From assembly GCA_022701275.1 (NCBI GenBank), contig CP031740.1:1313001-1377000 (forward strand): a stretch of 64,000 nucleotides of DNA. The letters run 5' to 3'. The position numbers and the translations under genes were made by a program. The notes beneath the pieces are model-generated. The model saw only the letters and a program-made list of their open reading frames with translations, made no database searches and was not told the DNA's origin. The DNA is from Microcoleus vaginatus PCC 9802 (GTDB lineage: Bacteria > Cyanobacteriota > Cyanobacteriia > Cyanobacteriales > Microcoleaceae). Positions 17,561 through 29,021 of the stretch are shown piece after piece (position 1 is the stretch's first letter; the number at the start of each line of letters is the position of its first letter).

Positions 17561-17612
17561 GGACTGCCGGGCCCATGCGCTACCAGGCATAACTCCCAAG
17601 TACCAAACTACT

Positions 17613-17981
17613 ATGAGTACATCAAAACCCAAAAACTCCAATACAAATAACCAATCAGGAAAACGAATTGTTTACTCCGAATTTGGCAATATTGACAACT
17701 CCGCGGCCCTCCAACGAGGAATACAAGAAATTCCCCCCAATCAACAAAACCTCAAAATCGAAGCATCCCGAAAAGGACGCGGCGGCAAAACAGTTACAGT
17801 CATCAGCGGCTTTCAGGAAAAACCCGAAACATTAGCAACTTTAGCCAAGCAGCTAAAAGCCCAATGCGGTACTGGCGGCACAGTCAAAGATAATGAAATC
17901 GAAATTCAAGGCGAACACAAGCAAAAGCTGCTAGAAATTATCACAAAATTAGGCTACAAAGCTAAAATTAGTGGAGGGTAA
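17613..17981 (+). CDS. SUI1/eIF1-like (YciH family) protein
   Basis: A 122-residue protein. The first 60 residues are a polar, disordered-looking leader; residues about 45-122 form the SUI1/eIF1 fold (QQNLKIEASRKGRGGKTVTV, then LAKQLKAQCGTGGTVKDNEI and KLLEIITKLGYKAKISGG). Bacterial YciH proteins influence the accuracy of translation initiation, but the in vivo role is unclear. The ATG at 17613 is chosen because in-frame sequence upstream belongs to the dispersed repeat. recR follows 150 bases later. Confidence 0.88.
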   Translation: MSTSKPKNSNTNNQSGKRIVYSEFGNIDNSAALQRGIQEIPPNQQNLKIEASRKGRGGKTVTVISGFQEKPETLATLAKQLKAQCGTGGTVKDNEIEIQGEHKQKLLEIITKLGYKAKISGG

Positions 17982-18009
17982 ATTAGTCAATACTCATCAG
18001 TGTATGGGC

Positions 18010-18068
18010 GGGACGGGTTTATGATATACTTAGTTTTAAACATAGATGGTTGGTAAAACCCGCCCCTA
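18010..18068. repeat. Palindromic repeat upstream of recR (copy of 3403-3467)
   Basis: ACGGGTTTATGATATACTT begins the unit and ATGGTTGGTAAAACCCGCCC ends it, giving GGCGGGTTT-type ends in inverted orientation about 50 bp apart, as at 3403-3467. Confidence 0.65.
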
Positions 18069-18133
18069 CATCGCGCCAATTCTACGATCGCGAATCAACC
18101 AGAAATGATATTACCAATTACCGCCAATTTTTA

Positions 18134-18727
18134 ATGTACACTCGACCTTTAGCTCGTTTAATCGAACAATTGCAGCGCTTGCCAGGAGTCGGCCCAAAAA
18201 CAGCCCAGCGGCTCGCTTTACATATTTTGAAGCGACCGGAAGAAGAAGTGCAAGCCCTAGCTAAATCTTTGATTGATGCCAAACAGCAAGTAGGTTTCTG
18301 TCAAGTATGCTTTCACTTATCTGCTGACCCTGTTTGCGAAATTTGCCGCAATACAAACCGCGACAGTCATACCCTTTGTGTAGTGTCAGAATCCCGCGAC
18401 GTAATCGCTTTAGAAAAAACGCGGGAATATATGGGCAAATATCACGTTGTTGGCGGCGTTATCTCGCCGATGGATGGAATTGGCCCCGAACAATTGAACA
18501 TTCAACCATTAGTCCGGCGCGTCAGCCAGCAAAAGATTAAGGAAGTAATTATTGCTATTAGTCCCAGCGTGGAAGGCGAAACTACTACTCTTTATATCGG
18601 TCACTTATTAAAACCTTTTACCCTAGTGACGCGCATAGCTTTTGGTTTGCCGATGGGGGGAGATTTGGAATATGCCGATGAGGTTACATTGGCTCGCGCT
18701 TTGGAAGGAAGGAGGGAGTTGGATTAG
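18134..18727 (+). CDS. recR: Recombination protein RecR
   Basis: A 197-residue recombination mediator that works with RecF/RecO to load RecA at gaps. It contains the helix-hairpin-helix ([18 protein letters not shown], residues about 14-31), a four-Cys zinc finger ([18 protein letters not shown], about 56-73), and a Toprim domain ([20 protein letters not shown], then [15 protein letters not shown]). Start [20 protein letters not shown] is the standard cyanobacterial RecR N-terminus, so the ATG at 18134 is used. In-frame sequence upstream comes from the repeat at 18010. Confidence 0.95.
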   Translation: MYTRPLARLIEQLQRLPGVGPKTAQRLALHILKRPEEEVQALAKSLIDAKQQVGFCQVCFHLSADPVCEICRNTNRDSHTLCVVSESRDVIALEKTREYMGKYHVVGGVISPMDGIGPEQLNIQPLVRRVSQQKIKEVIIAISPSVEGETTTLYIGHLLKPFTLVTRIAFGLPMGGDLEYADEVTLARALEGRRELD

Positions 18728-19074
18728 TTGAAAACCGGTGATGGTTGATTTAAAAGTAAGAGAAACGAACCGCTTCGAGGTACGTTAGCGAAGCGGCGCG
18801 TGAGCACTAGGACATTAAGGAAGAGAAAAGAGGTGGAAGAGTTCACCATTGATGCCACGAGTCCTATATCCCAAACTTCTGCGATTGCTTCGTTGAGGCT
18901 CGTAATGAGAGACAAATTTGTAAGATATGAAACCCGCGTCGGCGGGTTTTGTCTGTGTAGCGACAGGTTTCCATCTGTCGAGTATTTGGTATTGGGTGTT
19001 GGGTTTCGTTGTTCCCTGTCGTCACTGCCACGAAAGGGTAAACTGGACAAAGTTACCGAGAGTAGTAAAAAATC
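18728..19074. other. Intergenic stretch with hairpin
   Basis: About 350 bases without a gene apart from the hairpin at 18930-18950. Readings on both strands are short and unlike proteins. Confidence 0.5.
18930..18950 (+). terminator. Terminator-like hairpin downstream of recR
   Basis: AAACCCGC and GCGGGTTT pair perfectly around GTCG and are followed by T. It is 200 bases past recR and upstream of the peptidase gene. Confidence 0.5.
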
Positions 19075-21183
19075 ATGACCCAATTCGATCGACCTTTAAG
19101 CTACCCCACCACCCGCAAAATCGACCAAACAGACGACTACCACGGCGTCAAAGTATCCGACCCCTACAGGTGGCTGGAAAATCCCGACTCTGAGGAAACC
19201 CAAGCTTGGGTGGAAGCCCAAAACGCAGTCACTTTTGCCTACCTCAACGAAATTCCGGCGCGGGAAAAAATCAAACAGCGCCTAACTCAACTTTGGGATT
19301 ACGAGAAATACGGCATACCTTTCAAAGAAGGCGATCGCTATTTCTACTACAAGAATGACGGCCTGCAAAATCAATCCGTACTCTACACTTTAACATCTCT
19401 CGACGGCGAACCCAAAGTATTAATTGACCCCAACACTCTCTCAGAAGACGGAACTGTTGCTTTGGGTGGGATAGCTATCAGCGAAGACGGCAAATACATG
19501 GCCTATGGTTTGTCAACTTCCGGTTCCGACTGGCAGGAATGGAAAGTGCGCGAGGTGGCAACCGGCGAAGATTTATCAGACCATTTAAAGTGGATTAAAT
19601 TCTCAGGAGCATCCTGGACTCACGACGGCAAAGGCTTTTTTTATAGTCGCTACGACGAACCCAACGAAAAAAGCAAGCACGAAGACGTTAACTATTACCA
19701 AAAACTGTTTTACCACCAAATAGGCACGCCCCAATCTGAAGATGTATTAATCTACGAGCGAGCCGACCAAAAAGAGTGGGGATTTAGCGGCGGCGTCACC
19801 GAAGATGGCCAATACTTGATTATCTCAGTTTGGCAAGGAACTGAAACCAAAAACTTGATTTTCTACAAGGATTTAACTGCACCGGAATCAACCGTTGTAG
19901 AACTGATTAGCGAATTCGAGGCTGAGTACAGTTTCATCGACAATGAGGGCTCTATTTTCTGGTTTCAAACAAACTTGAATGCACCGTTAGGCCGCGTAAT
20001 TGCGATCGACACCAACAACCCACCTCCCTCATCCCTCGCTTGTGATGAAACCCCCTCGTCGCCCAGGGAGGGGGGGTTTACAGAAATTATCCCCGAAGCA
20101 GCAGAAACTCTCGAAGGCATAGGCCTCCTGAACAATCAATTTGTCGCTTCCTACTTGAAAGACGCCTACACCCAGATTAAAATTTTCACCTTAGAGGGCT
20201 CTTTCGTGCGAGAAGTTGCCTTGCCCGGAATCGGTTCAGCGGGAGGATTCGGCGGCAAGCGGCACGACACCGAAACTTTTTATGCTTACACCAGTTTCAC
20301 TGCACCAAACACCATTTATCGCTACAATATGGTGACAAATGAAAGTACGATTTATCGGCAGCCAAAGGTCGATTTTAATCCCGACGATTACGAGACAAAA
20401 CAAGTATTTTACCCGAGCAAAGACGGTACGCAAGTACCCATGTTTATCACCCACAAGAAAGGCTTGCAGTTGGATGGCAATAACCCCACCTACCTTTACG
20501 GCTACGGTGGTTTTGGCATCTCGCTAACCCCGAGTTTTTCTGTTAGCAATGTCGTGTGGCTGGAGATGGGTGGAGTTTATGCGATCGCCTGTTTGCGGGG
20601 AGGCGGCGAGTACGGCGAATCCTGGCACCAAGCAGGCACAAAGTTGAATAAGCAGAACGTGTTTGACGACTTTATCAGCGCCGCTGAATGGTTGATCGAA
20701 AACAAGTACACCAAACCTGCAAAATTGGCGATCGCAGGTGGCAGCAATGGCGGTTTATTAGTGGGAGCTTGCATGACTCAGCGGCCGGAATTGTTCGGTG
20801 CAGCGCTGCCGGCAGTCGGCGTCATGGATATGTTGCGCTTCCACAAGTTTACCATTGGTTGGGCCTGGACTTCTGAATACGGTTCGCCGGAAAATCCCGA
20901 AGAATTTTCCACAATTCACGGCTATTCTCCGTTGCACAACCTCAAACCGGGAACGGCTTATCCGGCGACAATGATTACAACTGCCGATCACGACGATCGA
21001 GTAGTTCCGGCCCACAGCTTCAAGTTTGCTTCTGCCTTGCAAGAAACCCACGCGGGAGAAAAACCCGTGTTAATTCGCATTGAAACTAAAGCGGGACACG
21101 GTGCCGGCAAACCCACTGCGAAAATCATTGAAGAATTGGCAGATGAATGGGCTTTTTTAGTGCGGGAACTGGATATTAACTAA
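19075..21183 (+). CDS. Prolyl oligopeptidase (S9A), with repeat-like insert
   Basis: A 702-residue serine peptidase that cleaves short peptides after proline. Residues about 5-75 and 430-702 are the alpha/beta hydrolase part; the beta propeller lies between. The catalytic Ser is in GGSNGGLL (S557), the Asp in TADHDDRVVPAH, and the His in KAGHGAGKP. Start KIDQTDDYHGVKVSDPYRWL is typical. No signal peptide is seen, so it is likely cytoplasmic. Residues about 318-337 (NNPPPSSLACDETPSSPREG) are a low-complexity insert between propeller strands, encoded by an imperfect GC-rich palindrome at 20030-20085. Confidence 0.94.
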   Translation: MTQFDRPLSYPTTRKIDQTDDYHGVKVSDPYRWLENPDSEETQAWVEAQNAVTFAYLNEIPAREKIKQRLTQLWDYEKYGIPFKEGDRYFYYKNDGLQNQSVLYTLTSLDGEPKVLIDPNTLSEDGTVALGGIAISEDGKYMAYGLSTSGSDWQEWKVREVATGEDLSDHLKWIKFSGASWTHDGKGFFYSRYDEPNEKSKHEDVNYYQKLFYHQIGTPQSEDVLIYERADQKEWGFSGGVTEDGQYLIISVWQGTETKNLIFYKDLTAPESTVVELISEFEAEYSFIDNEGSIFWFQTNLNAPLGRVIAIDTNNPPPSSLACDETPSSPREGGFTEIIPEAAETLEGIGLLNNQFVASYLKDAYTQIKIFTLEGSFVREVALPGIGSAGGFGGKRHDTETFYAYTSFTAPNTIYRYNMVTNESTIYRQPKVDFNPDDYETKQVFYPSKDGTQVPMFITHKKGLQLDGNNPTYLYGYGGFGISLTPSFSVSNVVWLEMGGVYAIACLRGGGEYGESWHQAGTKLNKQNVFDDFISAAEWLIENKYTKPAKLAIAGGSNGGLLVGACMTQRPELFGAALPAVGVMDMLRFHKFTIGWAWTSEYGSPENPEEFSTIHGYSPLHNLKPGTAYPATMITTADHDDRVVPAHSFKFASALQETHAGEKPVLIRIETKAGHGAGKPTAKIIEELADEWAFLVRELDIN

Positions 21184-21195
21184 CGTTTAAAAAGC

Positions 21196-21257
21196 GCGGA
21201 ATTGGGGGTGGCTGAGTCCGAGAAAGTGCGATCGTGCCACCCTCAATTTTTCCGCGT
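21196..21257 (+). terminator. Long hairpin after the prolyl oligopeptidase gene
   Basis: CGCGGAATTGGGGGTGGC near the stop codon pairs with GCCACCCTCAATTTTTCCGC about 25 bases later. It is 13 bases past the stop. There is no clear T run after the right arm, so this is a candidate only. Confidence 0.5.
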
Positions 21258-21987
21258 CTCCCCTAGGGTACGCACGCAGCACAAAGCACCTCACCATAGT
21301 ATTTGAAAGAATTTTTTGGGCAAATCTCGCGTTCAATTCTCAAATCCTGCGATCGCTTCACTACCTTTCGCTGCGGCTACCCGAAATTTTAAATCATAAA
21401 TTAGTGCAACTTGTCAACTTTTAGCTCGTGTTAACTTGCCTTACGCTCTGTTAATTTTTGTATGCTTTAGTGGTTGTTATGATATTTTTTTATAAGTTAT
21501 TAATATAACTTTATTGGGCGCCGATGTCAATGACCCACAGTAGTAAATCGAATCTAAAATTTAAAATTTTTTAATTCTCGGAAACCAATTTCTTAAGTTG
21601 ACTTACGGTGAAGATTAAACAAAAAATTATACCTACAACCGTACTGAGAACCTTCGCGTTACCGCAATCATTGCCTTTTTTTCAGCAAGGCGTCAATAAT
21701 GGGCGATCGAAATCTCTCTGTTGTGGCATAGCCCCTTCTCAAATAAAAAGGCTTGGCTGGCGCACTCAAATCCCTAAAACGGTTGCGTAGAAGTTGCGGT
21801 GATTTGTCGCCCTAGCCACCCGCTGCTGCCCCCGTTCCATTCTTTCCTAAAATCTCAACCCAAAAAATACGTAAGTAATAAATTATTTATATACAAATAA
21901 TTTATTGAAAATTTATATTATGGTGTTTATGGAATTTTATCAAGATGGGTAAGTTAAAACTAATAACTAAATCAGGGAATAAAGAAA
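21258..21987. other. AT-rich leader before the giant surface-protein gene
   Basis: About 730 bases without a supported gene. The stretch 21480-21600 and 21870-21985 is strongly AT rich and probably carries the promoter and leader of the large gene. A 60-codon reading at 21608-21790 is not protein-like. Confidence 0.5.
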
Positions 21988-24900
21988 ATGATCTCCAATC
22001 AGCGGCATTTTTCAGCCGTAAAAATACCTAAATCTACCCATTTTGCCACTAAGAACAACTTTTTTTTAAAACAAGCAAGCTCTACAGCAGCCCCCGACGC
22101 GAAAAAATCTCTAGTGATTGTTGACTCCCGAGTAGAAAACTACCAGCAATTGATCGGTGGTATTAAAGTAGGAACGGAAGTATTTGTACTCAATCCAAGT
22201 AGGGAGGCGATCGAGCAAATCACCGAAATTCTGGGTCAGCGCAGCAGCATCACCAGCCTGCACATAGTTTCTCACGGCAGAGAAGCCGCAGTAGAAATCG
22301 GCTCCACAGAACTTAATATTGATAATCTAGAAACCTACAGCAACCAATTGCAGCAGTGGGGAAAAGCCCTTAACGAATCCGGCAGCATTCTACTTTACGG
22401 CTGTAACATAGCCGTCGGCGAATCCGGCATTAAATTCATACAAAAACTCAGTGAAATAACAGGAGCAAATATTGCCGCTTCCAATAACCTAACAGGGAGT
22501 GCAGCATTAGGTGGAGACTGGGAATTAGAAATTACTACAGGACCAATAAATACCGAAATAGCCTTTGAAAAAGAAGTCCTAGAAGGCTACACATCAGTCC
22601 TGGCTACCTTAGCCGCTGAAGAATTTAAAAATTCAACCGTAATCGGGCCTTGGATATATGGAGTTGGCAACACCTCTACAACTAACCCAGGCTTAACCGC
22701 AGGTGCCGCCAATCCCAACGGCGTTATTCCCAGTTTAGGGATTGGCGATGAAGCCGGAACAGGTACTTTGAGATTAACATCAAACGCCTTTGACCAAGCA
22801 GCTTTTGTTATCTACAACAACCCCATCTCCGCCACTGATGGCCTGAGAGTTACCTTTGATTTCTTTGCCTATAACAGAGGTACTGCCATTTATCCTTCTG
22901 CACCACAGAATAGTCCTCTCCTTGGTGCCGATGGCATTAGTTTTTTCTTGATTGACGGAACAGCTACGCCAACACAAGCGGGAGGGTACGGTGGCTCTCT
23001 CGGCTATGCTCAGAATAATAGGGGGGGAGATGTACCGGGTATTGTAGGAGGTTATTTAGGTGTCGGATTAGACGAGTTTGGCAATTATTCTAGCACTATT
23101 GCTGGAAAACAGGGTGGCACGGGGCAGCTACCTGATGCAGTAGGAATTAGAGGCAGGGCAAGCACAATCTCAACCGAAAATTATAAATTTTTAGGTTCGA
23201 GTCTTTTAACTAACACTTTGACCGGGGTTTCCATTGGCATAGATAATAAAGATACAACCATTCGCGCTGAGGCTAAAAGAACCGTCCAAATAACATTATT
23301 TCCGACGACTTCAGCAACACCTAACCGTCTAACTGTTGCCTTCGACGTGAACAGGAACGGCACATTTGATGCGGGCGAAACACTGCTCGACATACCAAAT
23401 TTGGCAACCATAAACGGAGCAGTGCCACGTACTTTTAAATTTGGCTTTGCTGCTTCGACAGGGGGAAATACAAACATTCACGAAGTTAACAATGTCATAG
23501 TCGAAAGTATAAATCAACCTACACTCGTAGCCGACGTTTCCATTGTAAAAAAAGGCCCGCTCTATGCCATACCCAATAGCACCATTACCTATACAATTAC
23601 CTCCACAAATAACGGGCCAAACAACGCCGAAAGCGTCCTGATTCAAGATCCGCTCCCAGAGGGCTTAACTTTCGTCAGCACTGACAACAGCGGTACTTTC
23701 AATTCCACAACGAGGATGGTCATCTGGCCACCGATTCCAACTCTGGCTAACGGTGCTAGTGAAACTCGCACCATCGCCGCCACAGTTCTCGCAACCGCCG
23801 GCGCTACCTTAACTAACACTGCCTATAGCAGCTCCAGCACTTTCGACCCAGATCTAGCTAACAACAATAGTTCCCAACTGATTTCTCAAGTCTCAACTAC
23901 AATTGTTGATGCTCTTGCCGACCTCGTTACCACCAAAACCGGGACTACGGCAGCAGCACCAGGTGAAGCAGTTACTTACACCATTTCGACAGTCAATAAC
24001 GGCCCAAGCACAGCCGAAAACGTCACCGTTACCGACACCATCCTTCCGAATTTAACAGGAGTCATCCCCTCCAACGGCGGTGTCTACGATGCCGCTACAG
24101 GTATAGTCACCTTCGAGGCTATCAGCTTAGCCAACACAGCCACCGTCACCAACACAGTCAGCTTCATCGCACCTGCATCAGGCAGCGTCAGCAACACTGC
24201 CAGAAGTAGCTCACCTACGGTTGACCCCACTCCCGCCAACAACGAAGCTACATTCACCACACCTCTGACACCTCGTGCCGACGTTGTTACCACCAAAACC
24301 GGGACTACGGCAGCAGCACCAGGTGAAGCAGTTACTTACACAATTTCGACACTCAACAACGGCCCAAGCACAGCCGAAAACGTCACAATTACCGACACCA
24401 TCATTCCCGGTTTAACAGGAGTCAACGGCGGTGTCTACGATCCCGTTACAGGTATTGTCAGCTTCGCGCCAGTTCCCAGCTTAGCCAGCGGTGTCACCGT
24501 CACCAACACAGTCAGCTTCATCGCACCCGCATCCGGCAGCGTCAGCAACACCGCCAGAAGCAGCTCAACTACCGCTGACCCCACTCCGGGCAACAACGAA
24601 GCTACATTCACCACACCTCTGACTCCGACACCAACTCCAACTCCCAACCAACCGCCAGTTGCCAACACTGCCAACTCCAGCCTAGGGCCCAACAGCAGCC
24701 AGTTAGTCACAGGATTGGGAGGAAGCGACCCCGACCCCGACGGGTCGATCGCATCCTACACCATCAACACCCTGCCCCCAGCAGACCAAGCAGTCCTGTT
24801 TTTAGGAGATCCAGCCAACGGCGGTGTACCAGTGACACTAGGTCAAGTCCTGACGCCAGAACAGTTACAGCAACTATTTTTCTTCACGACAGGTAACTTT

Positions 24901-27900
24901 ACAGGAGCCAATTTCACCTACAGCGCTACAGACAACAGTGGTGCTATCAGTCCACCCGCTACCGCTACAGTGGCTGGACTGATAGCGCCCACACCAACAC
25001 CAACTCCAACACCGACTCCCACACCAACACCAACTCCCACACCAACACCCACAAGTCCAACTCCCACACCGACTCCCACAAGTCCAACTCCCACACCAAC
25101 ACCCACAAGTCCAACTCCCACACCAACACCCACAAGTCCAACTCCCACACCAACTCCCACAAGTCCAACTCCCACACCAACTCCCACAAGTCCAACTCCC
25201 ACACCAACTCCCACAAGTCCAACTCCCACTCCAACTCCCACAAGTCCAACTCCCACTCCAACACCCACAAGTCCAACTCCCACTCCAACACCCAACCAAC
25301 CGCCAGTTGCCAACAATGCCAACTCCAGCCTAGGGCCCAACAGCAGCCAGTTAGTCACGGGATTGGGAGGCAGCGACCCCGACGGGTCGATCGTCTCTTA
25401 CACCATCAACACCCTGCCCCCAGCAGACCAAGCAGTCCTGTTTTTAGGAGATCCAGCCAACGGTGGTGTACCAGTGACACCAGGTCAAGTCCTGACTCCA
25501 GAACAGTTGCAGCAACTATTTTTCCAAGCCACAGGCAACTTTACAGGAGCCAATTTCACCTACAGCGCCACAGACAACAGCGGCGCCACCAGTCCCGCTG
25601 TCGCTACTGTCGCGGCCACACTTTCAACTCCCAACCAACCACCAGTTGCCAACAATGCCAACTCCAGCCTAGAACCCAACAGCAGCCAGTTAGTCACGGG
25701 ATTGGGAGGCAGCGATCCCGACGGGTCGATCGTCTCTTACACCATCAACACTCTGCCCTCACCAGACCAAGCAGTCCTGTTTTTAGGAGATCCAGCCAAC
25801 GGTGGTGTACCAGTGACACCAGGTCAAGTCCTGACTCCTCAACAGTTGCAGCAACTATTTTTCCAAGCCACAGGCAACTTTACAGGAGCCAATTTCACCT
25901 ACAGCGCCACAGACAACAGCGGCGCCTCCAGTCCCGCAGCCGCTACTGTGGCGGCTATCTTGCGGCCGGTTGCGCCAAGTCCCACACCAACGCCAACTCC
26001 AACTGACAACCAACCGCCATTGGCTAACAATGCGAACTCCAGCCTAGGGCCCAACAGCAGCCAGTTAGTCACGGGATTGGGAGGCAGCGACCCCGACGGG
26101 TCGATCGTCTCTTACACCATCAACACCCTGCCCCCAGCAAACCAAGCAGTCCTGTTTTTAGGAGATCCCGCCAACGGTGGTGTACCAGTGACACCAGGTC
26201 AAGTCCTGACTCCTCAACAGTTACAGCAACTATTTTTCTTCACGACAGGCAACTTTACAGGAACCAATTTCACCTACAGCGCCACAGACAACAGCGGGGC
26301 TATCAGTCCACCCGCTACCGCTACTGTGAATGGACTGATAGTGGTAACTCCAACTCCCACACCAACACCCACAAGTCCAACTCCCACACCAACACCCACA
26401 AGTCCAACTCCCACACCAACTCCCACAACTCCAACTCTCACACCAACTCCCAACCAACCACCAGTTGCCAACAATGCCAACTCCAGCCTAGGGCCCAACA
26501 GCAGCCAGTTAGTCACAGGATTGGGAGGCAGCGACCCCGACGGGTCGATCGTCTCTTACACCATCAACACCCTGCCCCCAGCAGACCAAGCCGTCCTGTT
26601 TTTAGGAGATCCCGCCAACGGCGGCGTACCAGTGACACCAGGCCAAGTCCTGACTCCAGAACAGTTACAGCAACTATTTTTCCAAGCCACAGGCAACTTT
26701 ACAGGAGCCAATTTCACCTACAGCGCCACAGACAACAGCGGCGCCACCAGTCCCGCTGTCGCTACTGTTGCGGCCATACTTCCAACTGACAACCAACCGC
26801 CATTGGCTAACAATGCGAACTCCAGCCTAGGGCCCAACAGCAGCCAGTTAGTCACAGGATTGGGAGGCAGCGATCCCGACGGGTCGATCGTCTCTTACAC
26901 CATCAACACCCGGCCCTCAGCAGACCAAGCAGTCCTGTTTTTAGGAGATCCAGCCAACGGTGGTTTACCAGTGACACCAGCCCAAGTCCTGACTCCTCAA
27001 CAGTTGCAGCAACTATTTTTCTTCACGACAGGTAACTTTACAGGAGCCAATTTCACCTACAGTGCCACAGACAACAGCGGCGCCACCAGTCCCGCACCCG
27101 CTACTGTTGTCGCTATCTTGCGGCCGGTTGCGCCAACGCCCACACCAACGCCGACATCGCCGATCATCTCAAATCCGATCGGAGAACCAGATACCGACTG
27201 TTTGTGTCAGCCCATTATTGAAAAACCGGGAATTAACTTTGCGCCCCCGCAGCAACCACCCGCAGTTGGATTTGTCCGGCCTATTTCACAATTTTCAGAG
27301 GGACAAACCACCAAAGGAACCGACGGCGATGACTTCATCGTAGACACCAAAGGCAACCAAAAAATTGTCGGTTTTGAAGGCAATGACCTGCTTTTAGGTG
27401 AAGACGGCGCGGACGAAATTTACGGCAACGAAGACAATGACACGATTTTTGGGGGCATTGACACCGATATTGTTTACGGAGACGAGGGCAACGATATCGT
27501 ATTTGCAGGCAAACAGAATGACTGGATTGCCGGCGACTTAGGCTCTGACACCCTGTTTGGAGATCGAGGTGCGGATACGATTCTCGGAGACACCGGGCAG
27601 AACAACTCCCAGAACCCTGACGATGCTCGCGATTTGATTTTTGGAGGCGAGGGTGCAGACCTCATTAACGGCAACGAGGGCGACGATACCATCCATACCG
27701 GCAAAGGTGACGATATTGCCCTTGGAGGTAAAGAAAATGACCTGATTTGGGGCGAACTCGGCTCCGATACCTTGTTTGGTGGCATCGGCTCCGACAGCTT
27801 GTTTGGGGGCATCGCCGACCAAAAGGCCAGCGACTCCCAGGGACTCGACTTGCTTTACGGAGGCTTCGGTAACGACTTCCTCAACGGCCAACAAGGCAAC

Positions 27901-28953
27901 GATACGCTGGTTGCAGGCAAAGATAACGATCGCGCTTACGGAGGTAAAGGCAATGACATCATCTACGGTCAATTAGGCTCCGATACCCTCTACGGCGGCG
28001 AAGGAGCCGATACTCTGCTCGGGGACAGTGGCGGTTCCCAGTCAATCGGGGATATAGGCGAACAAGACTTAATCTTTGGGGACAGCGGCAACGACATCAT
28101 CGGCGGCGGGCATGGTAATGATACCGTGCAAGCAGGTAAAGACAATGATTGTGTTTGGGGTGGCAAAGATAATGACCTGATTTGGGGCGAACTCGGCTCT
28201 GATACCCTTGTCGGCGACAGCGGCGACGACACCATGTACGGCGGTGCTCGAAGTCGAGCTAATGATGTTGGCGGTCAGGACTTGCTCTTTGGGGGCATCG
28301 GTGCTGATGTGCTGTTCGGCGATGAGGGTGACGATACTATCAGTGGTGGTCAAGACAACGACTTGATTTACGGCGGTAAAGCTAACGACCTCATACACGG
28401 AGATCAGGGCGACGACTTGATTTACGGCGGTGACGGCAGCGATGAACTCTGCGGTGGCGAGGGCAACGATACCATCTATGGCGATCGTGCTGATAACCGG
28501 GGTGTCTCGGTGGGCGCAAACGACCAGCAAGACTGCATCAACGGCGGTGATGGCGATGACTTGCTTTACGGCAACGAAGGCCAAGATACTATCAACGGAG
28601 ATGCTGGCAGCGATACTCTGATTGGGGGTAAAGATAACGACCTGCTCAATGGGGGCGCTGGAGACGATTGGTTGTTTGGCGACTTGGGCGACGATACTTT
28701 AATTGGAGGTATTGGGAGCGATCAATTTGTGTTGAATGGTGAGGGCGGCACTGATACTGTGATTAACTTCGAGGTAGGCGTTGATAAGTTTGTTTTGAGC
28801 GGTGGGGTGAGTTTCCAGCAGTTGCAATTTAGCGCCACTCCCAACGGTACGTTGCTGCGAGTAGCAGGAACCGATCGGGTTTTAGCGAATCTGGTGGGGA
28901 TTAACGGGGCGATCGGCTCCTCGGATTTCCTACCAAATCTCTCTGAGCTCTAG
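21988..28953 (+). CDS. Giant modular surface protein (DUF4347, lectin-like, DUF11, RTX)
   Basis: A 2321-residue acidic, probably secreted protein. In order: DUF4347 (about 42-205, [20 protein letters not shown] at the start, then LHIVSHG and LLYGCNIA); an L-type lectin-like domain (about 210-510, [12 protein letters not shown]); three DUF11 domains (about 513-880); six modules of about 110-118 residues (about 883-1718), each starting QPPxANxANSSLxPNSSQLV; Pro/Thr linkers, the longest at about 1000-1102; and RTX nonapeptides (GGxGxDxLx type, about 1771-2250). It ends in a type I secretion-like C-terminus. There is no Sec signal; DUF4347-RTX proteins are thought to leave by a TolC/type I route and act as adhesins or sheath proteins. 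No secretion genes are adjacent. Confidence 0.9.
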   Translation: MISNQRHFSAVKIPKSTHFATKNNFFLKQASSTAAPDAKKSLVIVDSRVENYQQLIGGIKVGTEVFVLNPSREAIEQITEILGQRSSITSLHIVSHGREAAVEIGSTELNIDNLETYSNQLQQWGKALNESGSILLYGCNIAVGESGIKFIQKLSEITGANIAASNNLTGSAALGGDWELEITTGPINTEIAFEKEVLEGYTSVLATLAAEEFKNSTVIGPWIYGVGNTSTTNPGLTAGAANPNGVIPSLGIGDEAGTGTLRLTSNAFDQAAFVIYNNPISATDGLRVTFDFFAYNRGTAIYPSAPQNSPLLGADGISFFLIDGTATPTQAGGYGGSLGYAQNNRGGDVPGIVGGYLGVGLDEFGNYSSTIAGKQGGTGQLPDAVGIRGRASTISTENYKFLGSSLLTNTLTGVSIGIDNKDTTIRAEAKRTVQITLFPTTSATPNRLTVAFDVNRNGTFDAGETLLDIPNLATINGAVPRTFKFGFAASTGGNTNIHEVNNVIVESINQPTLVADVSIVKKGPLYAIPNSTITYTITSTNNGPNNAESVLIQDPLPEGLTFVSTDNSGTFNSTTRMVIWPPIPTLANGASETRTIAATVLATAGATLTNTAYSSSSTFDPDLANNNSSQLISQVSTTIVDALADLVTTKTGTTAAAPGEAVTYTISTVNNGPSTAENVTVTDTILPNLTGVIPSNGGVYDAATGIVTFEAISLANTATVTNTVSFIAPASGSVSNTARSSSPTVDPTPANNEATFTTPLTPRADVVTTKTGTTAAAPGEAVTYTISTLNNGPSTAENVTITDTIIPGLTGVNGGVYDPVTGIVSFAPVPSLASGVTVTNTVSFIAPASGSVSNTARSSSTTADPTPGNNEATFTTPLTPTPTPTPNQPPVANTANSSLGPNSSQLVTGLGGSDPDPDGSIASYTINTLPPADQAVLFLGDPANGGVPVTLGQVLTPEQLQQLFFFTTGNFTGANFTYSATDNSGAISPPATATVAGLIAPTPTPTPTPTPTPTPTPTPTPTSPTPTPTPTSPTPTPTPTSPTPTPTPTSPTPTPTPTSPTPTPTPTSPTPTPTPTSPTPTPTPTSPTPTPTPTSPTPTPTPNQPPVANNANSSLGPNSSQLVTGLGGSDPDGSIVSYTINTLPPADQAVLFLGDPANGGVPVTPGQVLTPEQLQQLFFQATGNFTGANFTYSATDNSGATSPAVATVAATLSTPNQPPVANNANSSLEPNSSQLVTGLGGSDPDGSIVSYTINTLPSPDQAVLFLGDPANGGVPVTPGQVLTPQQLQQLFFQATGNFTGANFTYSATDNSGASSPAAATVAAILRPVAPSPTPTPTPTDNQPPLANNANSSLGPNSSQLVTGLGGSDPDGSIVSYTINTLPPANQAVLFLGDPANGGVPVTPGQVLTPQQLQQLFFFTTGNFTGTNFTYSATDNSGAISPPATATVNGLIVVTPTPTPTPTSPTPTPTPTSPTPTPTPTTPTLTPTPNQPPVANNANSSLGPNSSQLVTGLGGSDPDGSIVSYTINTLPPADQAVLFLGDPANGGVPVTPGQVLTPEQLQQLFFQATGNFTGANFTYSATDNSGATSPAVATVAAILPTDNQPPLANNANSSLGPNSSQLVTGLGGSDPDGSIVSYTINTRPSADQAVLFLGDPANGGLPVTPAQVLTPQQLQQLFFFTTGNFTGANFTYSATDNSGATSPAPATVVAILRPVAPTPTPTPTSPIISNPIGEPDTDCLCQPIIEKPGINFAPPQQPPAVGFVRPISQFSEGQTTKGTDGDDFIVDTKGNQKIVGFEGNDLLLGEDGADEIYGNEDNDTIFGGIDTDIVYGDEGNDIVFAGKQNDWIAGDLGSDTLFGDRGADTILGDTGQNNSQNPDDARDLIFGGEGADLINGNEGDDTIHTGKGDDIALGGKENDLIWGELGSDTLFGGIGSDSLFGGIADQKASDSQGLDLLYGGFGNDFLNGQQGNDTLVAGKDNDRAYGGKGNDIIYGQLGSDTLYGGEGADTLLGDSGGSQSIGDIGEQDLIFGDSGNDIIGGGHGNDTVQAGKDNDCVWGGKDNDLIWGELGSDTLVGDSGDDTMYGGARSRANDVGGQDLLFGGIGADVLFGDEGDDTISGGQDNDLIYGGKANDLIHGDQGDDLIYGGDGSDELCGGEGNDTIYGDRADNRGVSVGANDQQDCINGGDGDDLLYGNEGQDTINGDAGSDTLIGGKDNDLLNGGAGDDWLFGDLGDDTLIGGIGSDQFVLNGEGGTDTVINFEVGVDKFVLSGGVSFQQLQFSATPNGTLLRVAGTDRVLANLVGINGAIGSSDFLPNLSEL
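23920..24625 (+). repeat. Two near-identical DUF11-encoding repeats
   Basis: The segments from about 23930 and 24284 each begin with the same run (ACCACCAAAACCGGGACTAC, then GGCAGCAGCACCAGGTGAAG) and stay similar for about 340 bp at DNA level. This indicates recent duplication or gene conversion of one DUF11 domain. Confidence 0.85.
24634..27140 (+). repeat. Six near-identical 330-350 bp modules within the surface protein gene
   Basis: Module copies begin near 24634, 25290, 25626, 26005, 26455 and 26788. Each contains runs such as CAGCAGCCAGTTAGTCAC and CAGTCCTGTTTTTAGGAGAT. Two end types alternate: FFQATGNF with a VATVAA end, and FFFTTGNF. They are separated by Pro/Thr-coding linkers of different length. 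Identity at DNA level is high, so copy number may vary between strains. Confidence 0.9.
25054..25296 (+). repeat. 27-bp minisatellite encoding SPTPTPTPT
   Basis: Nine units of 27 bp start AGTCCAACTCCCAC and encode Ser-Pro followed by Thr-Pro pairs. Units differ only at third positions (ACA/ACT/ACC). The complementary strand is also open over this stretch because of the simple composition; that is an artefact. Confidence 0.92.
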
Positions 28954-28988
28954 AATTGGCGGCGAAAGTCTCCTGTTCGGGCGAACAA

Positions 28989-29021
28989 AACGCCGCAGCA
29001 GATCAGAACTTCTGTGGCGTT
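28989..29021 (+). terminator. Hairpin after the surface-protein gene
   Basis: AACGCCGCAG (28989-28998) pairs with CTGTGGCGTT (29012-29021), one G-T pair, 36 bases past the stop codon. There is no T run. Confidence 0.4.

Noticed and set aside
24874-25358. Long minus-strand readings opposite the Pro/Thr linker (up to 146 codons, Gly/Val or Trp/Ser rich)
   Set aside because: They are the complement of a 27-bp repeat inside a well-supported gene, and simple composition leaves all frames open.
27474-28584. Several minus-strand readings of 80-170 codons opposite the RTX region
   Set aside because: They mirror the periodic RTX codons, have no start signals and lie inside a clear coding region.
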